From NCBI GenBank assembly GCA_000969725.1, contig JXSR01S042558.1: a stretch of 33,902 nucleotides of DNA. One strand, 5' to 3'. Within the stretch, counting starts at the first letter, position 1, and the number at the start of each line of letters is the position of its first letter. Positions 12,401-24,400 of this stretch are shown piece after piece. The notes under the pieces were generated by a model, which was not told the DNA's origin, searched no databases, and was given only the letters and a program-made list of their open reading frames with translations. Made by a program: the position numbers and the translations under genes. This stretch comes from Ophiothrix spiculata. Lineage: Eukaryota; Echinodermata; Ophiuroidea; Amphilepidida; Ophiotrichidae.

Positions 12401-15400
12401 TCGCGAGGATTTAATTTCGCGAATTCTTTTCCCTCGCGAAATTCGCGAAATTAAATACCTCGCGAAATTAACATGTTTTACAGTATTAAATGGACCACTA
12501 AAGAAGGCATGCATATCTCATTTAAAAAAAATTGAATTTTTAGGCTTGACTTTTGTGTGCCGCCTTTAGGTCGTAAGAAACCATGCATATTTTTGTTTAA
12601 AAAATGGGATTTCTAGACTTGATTTTTTTGTGTGCGTGTTATAGGGTATGCACACTGTTGTATTGAAAGAATGTGAATTTCAGACCTTATTTAAAAAGTG
12701 GTGTTGTTTTTTAATTTGAAAAGACGTTATAGATCTTCAATCATCTTGCCTTCTTTTCCCTGGCGACATTAATGACTTATCCAGAAAAAGAATATTGTTT
12801 AAATTTATATGAAAGAAATCATCTTCTTTGCCCTAGGGCCTGGAAACCAATGCATTTTAAGGGAATTTCATTGATAAAATGAAGTAGGAAAAAATTTGGG
12901 TGAAATTTTACTTTATTTATGGGATGTGCATCTAAGTTTTCAACAGCACAATCTAATTTTTTTTTCTCTCTCTTTTTCAGCTGGAAGATCAAAAATCATC
13001 ACTTCTCTCCTCCCAAGGCAATCTGGAGCTAGAGAAATGTAACATCAAAGAAGAACTTGTCCGCATTGAAAACGAGAAGATGGACACCGAAACAGCCAAG
13101 ATGGGATTGGACCACAGTCTGTCGATAGCAGAACACACACGGGAACGTTTAGAGGAGGAATTGGATAATATGAACAGGGATAATGCGGAGCTTAAAGAAA
13201 CATTGTCACAGGTGAGTGTAGTAGGCATAGTGTGTAGGCTTAAAGGGGTATTGGACAAAATTTCGAAATTTTATTTGTGGATGACTTTCACTTTATATGC
13301 TAGAAAATAACAGTCAATTACTAAATATTGGGGACATTTTGATCAAAACTAAATCCAAAATTTCAATTTTGTTGATCTTGGGTATGAGGCTATTCTCTAA
13401 AAGTATTCAATGATGCTATATATCATGAAAGCACCAAATATTTGTTTGTAAAACATTCATTTCGCATCATAGATTGCAGATAAATCAAAAGAAGTTTGAT
13501 ATGAAGTTTGCATCAGATCTCCTGAAAAGGCCAATTTTAGAAATTAAACTATAGAATAAGAGGGCATTATTTATTGTTGTCGACAAGGATAATTAGAAAT
13601 AAAACGATATCTAAATATTTTGATATAAAGGGTTTGGAAATGACTATAAAACTTTGCATACTGTCATTATTACCGCTAACCCTTCAAATGATGCAAAAAT
13701 CTCAAAATGAATAGGGAGAAGTTTGGGGATGATGCTGAAAGGGGCCGCTTCAAAACCCAACCGCCAGTTGTCTGCCATTTCTGGGTGGTTGGCCCTACCA
13801 TGCAGTAGTAAAAAAGATCAATATTGAAAATGGATCAAATTTAAATAAGTATGTTAATTATGATGGTCGCCAATAGAGATATTTATTTAGTGTCAACTAG
13901 GTAGGTTTGGGACTTACGATTACCAGTTAAGGGCATTGGAGCGTACTTGAAGTTAATGTTGACCTGGTTGAACCGCCCCCGAACTGGGAGATGACCGCAA
14001 GTTGAGTTTTGAAGCACCCTTATTGTTGTCATTATTCTAGATGGTTAACCGCTGTTAGGAGATTCTAAGTATGCCAATAACAAATCCAACTCTCCTGCTT
14101 TTAATTCAACATATGATTTGGATAGTAGGCCACATGTTATACAAACAGTACAAGACAAAATGATGAATGAATTCTCATATTTTCTTGTGATTCTTTGTAG
14201 TTGAATAGACAGAAATCAGCTTTGGCAGAGGAACTTTTGCAGTCCAGACATGAGATAGAAAGACAGAGTGATATGACAGTCAAGGTTGCAAAGGAGAAGG
14301 AAGAATTGACCAGGGAGAAGGCTAATCTTGTGGTCCAGCTGACGGCTGCTGAGAGAGAAAATAGGGCACAGTCTGAGGTAAGATATATGAGATAGAAAGA
14401 CAGGGTGATATGAGGGTCAAGGTTGTCAAGGAGAAGGAAGAATTGACCAGGGAGAAGGCTAATCTTGTGGTCCAGCTGACGGCTGCTGAGAGGGAAAATA
14501 GGGCACAGTCTGAGGTAAGATATATGAGATAGAAAGACAGGGTGATATGACAGTCAAGGTTGCCAAGGAGAAGGAAGAATTGACCAGGGAGAAGGCTAAT
14601 CTTGTGGTCCAGTTGACGGCTGCTGAGAGGGAAAATAGAGCACAGGGAAAAAAGCTGTTTGGTTGTCCTCCACCCCTCCCACACCCCCTGTCCCACCCCT
14701 ATTTTTTGAAACTGGAAAAGGTTTTACTTGACAAAAGTATACTGCGCCTAATTTTCAGATTTCCAAAAAAGTTTTTTTTTTCTTTGAGAATTTTGATCTT
14801 TTGAAAATAGTTTTTTAGTTGTTGTTTTCATTTTGTGTACATTTTAATACTGATTTTAAACTTGTATAAAGAGATTTTTCGGTACAGTAGACTTATTTGC
14901 ATCTTTAAAGAGGCCACAATTTGATAAAGCTTTGACTTACATTTGAGAAAAAAATCTGCCTTCCCGCACTTGCTCAAAAAAAGTTGTGGAGGACAACCAA
15001 ACAATTTATTTTTTTTTGGCCTTACAGCAGAGAAGAAATGGTAGAGAGTAATATTTTTAAGAGAGATATTGTAGTCTATAGCAGAAAAGAGACAAATAGG
15101 CCAATTATATATTCGCACACATCATGCTGATGAAGCAATACGTACTACAGCAGATGCTGTGTATGTTGTGAAATGACATGTAAACATATTTTATAGGGGG
15201 CGGGGAGGGAGGTTTCGGAGCAAAATATATATTTTATTAAGAAGTGATCATTTCTTAAATATCAGTTTAAGTAAACTGTACAAAATACTTTCCTGTGAAA
15301 AATGCTTTTCTGCGCTTTTAATAGTTTTTCTTTTTATTACTTACAGGTAATTGCTGCATTGAACAGCGATAAGGAGAGTTTGGAATCAGCTTTATATGAA

Positions 15401-18400
15401 TTGCAGCAAACAGCGGCTAAGCTAGAGAATAGGAAAGAACAACTGGAAGCTGAAGTACAAGAGCTGCAGTTGGCTAAGGAAGCACTCACAGGTGGGTTTC
15501 AACCGGGCTTGTTATGTATGGAATTAATAAAAAAATAAAATAATTGTTGGGATTATAGTGCACTATGCCTTCCTATTTGTAATTCTACAACCTCGTCATA
15601 CTGTACAGGTGGTCGCTGACCACTGTGACCTAGAATAGCCCCATTCCACTCAAAGCATCATCTCTGGTCCTACAGCAACCTCTTTGAGGTGCTGAACCTT
15701 GATAAACCTTCATTTAAACCATCAAAGCCATGATCAGTTTTGCAAGGATATCTATGAGACAATTAGCAGTAACAATTCAAGGGAATTTGAAGCACACTTA
15801 ACATTAGCAATGAGGCCTTCCAAATTGTAAGCGAAAGCCTTTGTGACTGAACTAACTTGACTGCTTACAAGTGTATAATTTTATATATGTGTATGATTGA
15901 CTTATAACTGGTTGACCTTAAACCTCATGAAGTTTCACCCTTAGGCTGTTGTCTTTTTAGTCTCCAAGAGGCAGAAGAAAGTTAATGTAAATGCATAAGA
16001 AATTTTAAATTGGTATAGTAGTCATCTTCACATTTGAGGGTTGAATTTAGATTTCTAATTGGGAAATTTTTCATTTGACATCATAAAGTACTTGGTTTTT
16101 TTTTAGTCTACTTCAAATTTAGTCCAAGGGAGCGGGAAGCAAGAATGTAATTGGCATATACCCCTTTAAGCAAAATTGAATGATGAATTGCATGCAAAAT
16201 TGAATGATGAATTGCATAATTCATTGCAGCGAAGTAAGATTAAAGTTATGCCTTCCAATACAGGAAGCGCTTTTTACCACAACCTTAACGACCTCATCAT
16301 ATAAAATGAAAAGTCATCAATACACTACCCTGTGTATAGACTCAGTCCATCAGTCTTACAAAAACTGCACACGCGCTTCACTGTGTTGGTTTGTGACGAC
16401 TGATTCACATTGCTTGAAAAAATATGAGCACTTTTTATTATCTTTATTTATGTCGTCTGACTTATGAATAAACAATACTTGTCTACTACTTTACACTGCG
16501 TCATATTTTGCGTACTTGATTGCAAACTTCCGCACCGCACGCGCGATGCCTGTGAAACACTTTATAACGCGCACACACATTTCTTACACCAAACGGTATT
16601 TTTGCAGTCATAGAATGAATACATGTGGCATTTCTTTGTCTCGCTGAGGAGTGAACTTGCCGATTGTTTTTGCTTTTATTCTTGAAAAAGGTAAGAATTG
16701 TGCAATTTTTAATATAGCTATAATCATTCTGCATTACTAGTGGTTTATTAAATGTAGATTATGTGTTATTAGTGTTGTAAATTGAGTAAAATGAAGCAAA
16801 ACATGTTACGAAAATTAGTCAAAGTGGTGAAGCAAGATGGCGACTTTGAAAAAACTTTTTGGGAGGTATTCAAATTTTTTGAATAAATTACCATTATTGA
16901 TGAGAGAGTACTTCATCATACAAAGTCATGTTCGAATAGTCTTTACTGCGCAGAATCCTTCTCTACTGCGCAGAATCGTGGCACCGTAAACACGGTGCCA
17001 AGTGCTCCACTTTTTTTTCACATAAGTTTTCCAGTCGCCAAATGGCCCCAACAACAGGAAGTGAGGGAGACCCCATTTGGCGACTGGTGGATCCAGTCTA
17101 CCCTGTGTATTGGAAGTAGACAAAATGAAAATTGGCCCAAATGGGAATTATGCAAAATGGGATTAGAAGCTATTAGACAAACAGAGAATGATACCATTTA
17201 CAAGGATTAGACTAAATGGTTTTAGACCTGTTTTAGTTATCTAGTCATTAGCCGAAATGGAAATTATTCTAGACAAACTGGGAATTGGACAAAATGGAAA
17301 TCAGACTATCTGGCCATTTGACCTTCTGGGTCTATCTTGTAGACCATGTGAAAAATGAAAACAAAATGGCCATTTGACCTTCTGGGTCTATCTTGTAGAC
17401 CATGTGAAAAATGAAAAAAATGAAATGGAATTAGACCAAGTGGCGATAGATCAGCAATACACACGATAGTGCATTGATGACGTATGATTATTAATAATAA
17501 TGAGGTCTTTAAGGTATTGGTGAAAAGTGCTTCCCTTCCAATACAGCTCACAGTTTACATCTCTGCACAATATTGTATGCAAGAATATTTGCCAATTTCT
17601 AAAGGAAAGTGTCTCCTTTTTTTGTAACAGTTGACTTATCCAGACTTCGTAAAGAAATGGAAGTTGAATTATCTAAGAAAGATCGGGATATAGACGGACT
17701 GAACCAGAAATTAGGCCAGGGTGAGAGAGATTCCCAACTGACGCTGAAACAGAGAGAACAGGCTCATGAGGAGGATGTGGACAGGATGCAGAGGGAAAAG
17801 GTAAGCGGGTTTTCTTTTCTAGAGATACACTCCCGGTCAAAAGTGTTTGCGCACGCTTAATTACTGGCAAAAACCTAATTATTATATCAAACGACCAAGA
17901 CCCAGAAAAAATTCATGTTTTTTATAGGTGCTTAATGTATCCAATATAAGGAATTTATGTTTCCTCTGATATTCGATCTTCCATAATCATAAAAATGTCC
18001 GATTTCCTGGACCATATACAAATACACCACACCCACTTTTTGATATGCACCTATGTAGTTTTTATTCAATGCTCGTTATCACCGCGTAGCCGTAAAGAAC
18101 ATTTTCAGGTAATAAGTTTTCGAACAAAGTTGCAGTTATGTATTTAAACTCTTGTTTATTATGTGCAGAAGAAAGTACACAATATGTTTAGCACGCCATA
18201 TTTTCAAATGCGGTAAATGCAATTCTTGTTGAGTTTTTAGATCTATGTATGTAAAATATAAATCCAAAAAAATATGGCCCAAATGATGAACGGTTCTCAA
18301 GATATGGTTGGTTAAAGGTTTTGTTCGCAAACACTTTTGGCCGGGAGTGTACGTCAACCCTTTCTAGCAGTGTGCCATATGGCATGCCTATTTTTGGTGT

Positions 18401-21400
18401 TATGCCAAACTGGAATTGCCCCCTCCGGAAAAGGTACTCAAATAGCGCAAAGAGTGAAGAGGCCTATTAGCGAGATTTCTGAGAGTGAAATTTGGGTTTA
18501 ATTTTGTTTTTTGCGATGTAGGAAAGATTCTTGTCTTTTAAAATAAATGCCTGCCAGACTGTAATAAATGGACATGTTCCTAAAAGTTGAACATAATGTA
18601 TACAAAATTTCTAGGGTAATTTCCATTACAATGTCTAACTTTCTAGTATTTTTATCATTTTGTTCATTTTTTATGGTTATATTTGATGAACTGACTTGTC
18701 AACAGAGAATGAAATTGCTTTTAGAGATGATATTGTTGTCGAAAGACATGTTTCTTCTAGAATGAGTTAACAATACCAGCAAAGCTATTGGCATAGAAAA
18801 ATACATAACATTTGAAATGTTCTTAGGTACATGTCATTGAAAACCTGAAAAATAAAGGAACTTGAGATTTTCATTTTAGGACCTTGAAAGTCATAGAAAA
18901 GGTGTTTTTTTTTTTCGGTGGGAATTCTGTGAGTTTCTTGAAATGAATTGGTGAGGATGTGAAGACATATTGTCTGTTTTTGAATTATGAATCACATCTT
19001 TACTACTTGTTTCCAAAATATAGCTCAGACTCGGTATACTTGATAAAGTTGGGGAATTCCAAATTTGAATACCATAAAGTTATTTGTACATAAAATATAA
19101 GACTCCTTGTTTCTTTTTTAAGGGGCATTGGACAAGTGCAGTATCATCCCCAAAATTTTCCCCAAGCATTTTGAGATTTTTGTATCATTTGAAGTATTAG
19201 CGGTAATAATTGACAGCATGTAAATTTTCATTGTGAAATTCAAACACTATATATCAAAACATTTTTTGAAATATCTTCAACGATATTCTTTTATTTTTTT
19301 ATTATCGTTGTCTAGAGTGATAAATACTGCCCTCAATAGTTGAATTTTTAAAATTTGCTGTTCCTGGAGATCTAATGCAAATTCCAAAGTTCTTTTGATT
19401 TATCTGCAATCTATGATGTGAAAAGAATGTTTACAAACAAATCTTTGGCTGTTTCTTGATATATATCATCGATAAATTTTTAGAATAGCCTAATACCCAA
19501 GATCACCAAGCAAAACAAAATTCATATCTTTGACTTTTAAAGGTATTGATCAAAATTTCCCCGATATCTGGTAATTGACTGTTATTTTCTAACATATGAA
19601 GTGTAAAGTATAAATAAAATTTCGAAATTTTGTCCAATGCTCTGTTAATCATTATTGCTAATCGTCACATATTGACTTCCGCAGGACACCATGCGTGTTG
19701 AGATGGAGACAGAAAGAGAAGAGCTACTATCCAAGACAACACGAGAGAAGGAAGAACTGGTGGCTAGATATGAAGCAGAGAAGGAAGAATTGGCAGAGGA
19801 AATAGCTGTGCTACAGAAAGACAGAGATGAGAGCTTGTTACTGGCTGAAAATGATAAACAACAAGTAAGTCTGCAAAAATTGTATTTTAAAAGATTCTCA
19901 GAACATGGGTCGTGCAGCTGTAAAATGCATGCAGGAGGTACAATAACTCGCCCTCCATGAGCAATAATCAAGATGACTGCCATCGCTTGGGTTTTAAAAT
20001 TTATCACCTGTTACCCTTTATTTTTTTTTGCTGTAGTAACCTTTTTCAAAATCCTTTCAGAATTCTCTCTGATGTAAGATCACATGGAATTGTATTCAAC
20101 CAAACATGTATGAGCTCCTTATAATATGCAATACTTGGGGAGATACATTATTTCAATGATTGGTGTTGGAAGTAGGCCATGCGTCGGAAGCTGGCACCAA
20201 TTTGCGTTGCGCAGTGATTTTTGGAGTATTTTGAAATTTCAATAACTTTTTAACTAAATGCCCCACCCTATCAAAAGTATACATTTTCTTAAAGGAAATT
20301 GAACAAGGAATCCAAATATGACATTGAAAAAAGTGTAGGAGGTAGGGTTAAGATGTCAGCTTTGAGAATATTTGGATTTTTTCTTAAAATTTTCATTTTC
20401 TTCTATCATTGCATATCACCAGACCCTCTACTGCTACCCTCCAATTCTTATCTGATTTGAAATCCTCATATAATTCCCCTCCAGAAAATGTATACTCTAG
20501 GATGGTCTTACTCATTACATTGAAGAAAATTCTAGTCGAATTTGTGGAAAATTTTGGGCATTAGAATAATATTTTAAAGTTAACATTTCCAGATCTGACA
20601 TACAAACCCTACCTTTTAGACTTTTTTAAATGCCTTATTTGGATTCCTTGTACAATTTCCTTTCAGAAAATTTTAGTTCAAATTTTATTTTGATTTCAAG
20701 CTTAAAAGGCACTTAAATCTGTAAAAAAAATCACTGCGCAATGCAAATGTATGCAAGTACCAGGCAGATTAATCATAATTTTAATGTAAATATAAACAAT
20801 TCTCCATATATCCAATATTTTCACATAAAAATAAGTAGCTAGATGGTTTACCTTTAAAGTAAGACCAAAATGATGCGTTTGTGTCTGTCCTATGTAAAAT
20901 TATTAAAGTTTGACTAATGAGAGGTAGTAAGCCCCATAGACTTTGTATGGCCCGCTTCCGCCACCTCCACCACCCTTGGTGTTCCAGAAACAAAATCACA
21001 TAACTCTACCACCCTTAATTCTATACCAATGATTTTCACACCACACAAAGGTGCATGTTTTAGCTTTAAAACAATACCAAAATTATAAGCATAGCTTATG
21101 CAGTTAAAAAGTTATAGTCAATTTATGAAGATGCCATCTGGAAAAGTGCAACGCCACCACCTTTTCCCTAGTGTCAGTTCCAGACGCACGACCAGTACAC
21201 TATTACTGAGTACAAAGGGAATGTCTGTGTCATTTGCTTAGGTATTCTATATTTATGGACAAAATATGTTGTTTGTTTCCAGTCTCTCCATCTAGCTCAG
21301 CAAGAAAAGAATGCAATAGCCGAGAAGCTGAGCGGTGCACAGCGAGACCTCGCTAACGCTTCCATGGAGATGGATAGAGTCAAACGAGACACCTTTACGA

Positions 21401-24400
21401 AAGCAGAGCAGGACAAAGCCAACCTCAATACGCTGCAGACGGAGCTGAAAGATCTCCGGGCTCATTTTGAAGATGCGACGTAAGTTTTTGTTTAGTCCAT
21501 GGTTTAAGCGCTAGATATAGTTCGTCATTTTTACCATCTTTAAAATCCAGACAGCTGAATGCATATTGACCTCGAGTTCCCAGACGATATTATTGATCGG
21601 AACAATCCGTTAAAACTACAATTAGAATGATAAAAAAATCAAGACTGCAACAAAAATGAAGTAATCAGCAAATACTTTCAATAGAATAAAATCCACAGTA
21701 CCTGTCAAGGACAGATTTCAGATTATATTGAAAAGACCAAGGTAATTATGGTATTGTTTGAAAACAACGATTACCAAAGAAAGTGCTATGAATTACAAAA
21801 ACTCTACAGATGAGTAATTGTTTCAAAATGTGCCGTGATGCGAAAAATATTTCACCATCATGAACATTTTGATAAATGGTCAAACATATTACTCCATGGC
21901 AAAAATTTCACACCATGAGAAAAACATTAAAATCAAAATGTTCATTCAGAATGAAAATTTAACATAGTGGTGAAAATGTAACACCATGAGAAAAATTCCG
22001 AATGAAAATCACTAAAAAAAAAGTATATCTAGGGCATGAGAATCTTCCTGTTTAAACAGGAATTCCTTTTTTTTAGTGACCAAATGTATGTGTTTTCCTG
22101 TTTTTTAGCCTGTTTTCCTGTTTTTTCACAATTTTCCTGTTTTTTCATGGAATTTCATTCTCATGCCTGATATCTAGCGCTTATGTTAATCAGTTTTGGT
22201 TGTGGAATCAGTAGGATTTTTTAGATGTCTTTTGCTCACGCAATCAAGTTTAGTTGAAAATGGAAACATTTACTAAAGCAAAACAAGACAATAATAAAGA
22301 CAAAAGATTCAAATATTAGAGCTCATTTGAACATTTATGCTTGGATGTATTTTGTTTACTTGGGAAAAGTATATTCTCTATCAAAATATTTATGCTTACC
22401 GTTACTTTATTTATAAATCCTAACACTACACTTAAAGGAGCATGGTCTGATTGTTTCAACTTTTCTAACTTTTTGATATGATATTTTTAATCACAATATT
22501 GCCCATATTTTCTCATAAGCCATGTGAAATTTCACGGCTGAGTTATATTCTGTTTTGGAGATATATATGAAAATGTGCCTAATTATGGTAATCATAATTA
22601 ATTTTACAAAGTAAAGTATATAGGAGACTCAGAAATACAAAATTACACATAAGTTCAAATCGGTTTGACAGATTCAGCTGCAATTTGAAATGTAGCCCTC
22701 TGTATTGTTTTACTCAATCCACCTAAGTCATATTTATTTATTGGTGTCCCTCAAGGCTTCAGTCTAGGGCTCATTTTATTTATCTTTAATTTAAACAATT
22801 CAACAATATGATTTGTTTCATTCAGTGATTCGCACGAGAAGCAAACCCGTGATTTGAACACTCATCTCAAGGAACAGCAGAAAGCGAAGGAGGCCACAAT
22901 GAGAGAGGTCAACGAACTCAAGACCCAACTCAAGATGGTGGAAGAAAGTCGAGATAGTGTGAGGCGGGATCTAATTGAGGCTCACAGGAAGATCAGAGAA
23001 GGTATGGGAGAGAATGTCCTCTTGTTTCATTTGTTTTTAGCTCATAAGCATTTTTGAGGTATGGCTGACATTGCACACTCCACTAAACATCTTTTGTGTT
23101 TCCCAGGTTTTACCCAAACCAAAGTACGCCCTCTCCTATTGTTATCTTCATTTTACCCATTTGGAATAGCATCCTCTCCTTTTGTGACGGCCATTCTTCT
23201 TAAAGGCTTATTGGGTTTTTTTTTATGTAATAGTTGTATTCAACTATGAGGTAGCCCATACTCTATCTGAGATGTTATAGGGTGGTCTTTTCTTCTAAGA
23301 TAACTCTAATATCTTGATTTTTTGCAGTGGCTGCTCAATGACAAGTGGAATGTAAAAAAAATTCAACCTTGTCGTCCTTGGACAATGTTGTGGCGAGGAC
23401 AGCGCAACACACACACATGGCAAACGTACCTTCCAAGACAGTGTTTAACGTATTTTACCGTTAACCGCGACGAGTTCTTGAATTGATCGAATCTGTAACT
23501 CTTGCTCCCCAGCAAAATGATGCGTTGCTTGGTTGCTCACAACCCCACTCGTAAATCATAAGATAAAACCAATTCTGGCGGTTACTGACGCCCAACAAAA
23601 CCAACGGTGAAATCAAACCAAAAGGTTGAGGGGTTAAAGAAACATGTTGACTTGCTTTCCAGTGACCTCACCAACTCTGCTTCCAGCCCACGAGGTACAT
23701 GTGTGTCACCTTGACTGGCCAGCAAAATGCGGAAATACGCTCCCAATTACGAAAATTATGCTGCATTTCAGCTCTGTAGAAGACCCCAAATGGTCTCCAA
23801 ATGACTAGTGTAACAATTTTGTCACTACCAAAAACTCTACAGGCACATCTTTCATAACCACGTATGCCACACCCAAGTCCCACCAGGACAATTTTACATG
23901 GGAGTCAACTGGATTCAGTTATGTTCTCACTGCGATGTCATGGTAGCAAGTGCTCTGCTCTCATGTTCCAACCTGCAACATCCATGCACATTCAGTCGAC
24001 CATGCCAATCACCATTGTCAACCAAATTTCCCATCATCAAGCAAACCAAATGTAATGGCCCAACAAATGAGTTTGCTGTAATGGCTCAACAAATGAGTTT
24101 GCTACACAAGGAACTCACTTGTACATATCCCCCTACACTACTAATGTTATGGCAGGCCTAAATCAACCTAAATCTGTATGGCATGCCACAATGGACATAA
24201 TTAACCTAAATTATAGGACTCAATTCCAATCAATGTGACAATTAAGTCCCCCCCTTTAAGGAAATGCCTACTTTGCATTTACCTAACCATCAGATTGGAA
24301 TTAAAACAAACCACTTATAGCTTATCTGAGGGCATCCACCTACCCTGAATAGCTTACCATCATGTTGTTTGACATCACCGTCATATCGGTAAATAAACTA

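Larger units (their letters stand above)
16264..17533. mobile_element. 1.27-kb element with ~85-bp inverted ends and exact 13-bp flanking direct repeat
   Basis: The left end GAAGCGCTTTTTACCACAAC and the right end (inverse GAAGCACTTTTCACCAATAC) pair over about 85 bp, including CCTTAA.GACCTCAT and GTCATCAATRCACTA. The 13-mer CCTTCCAATACAG directly abuts both ends (16251-16263 and 17534-17546). The interior holds hairpins (16978-17012, 17032-17095), a TCTACTGCGCAGAATC-type direct repeat near 16940-16978 and a 56-bp duplication (17311, 17367). No transposase domain is recognised. Confidence 0.75.

Noticed and set aside
14389-14645. Exon 10 copies 2 and 3 considered as extra coding exons
   Set aside because: Neither has an acceptor, copy 3 also lacks a donor, and the 137-bp period breaks frame on read-through.
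16501-16734. Minus-strand 77-codon open frame inside the 1.27-kb element, considered as a transposase piece
   Set aside because: No recognisable domain or catalytic motif in either strand; treated as chance.
22740-22770. Short phrase resembling a reverse-transcriptase VPQG motif
   Set aside because: Only a few codons fit and the flanks are not readable; not enough for a call.
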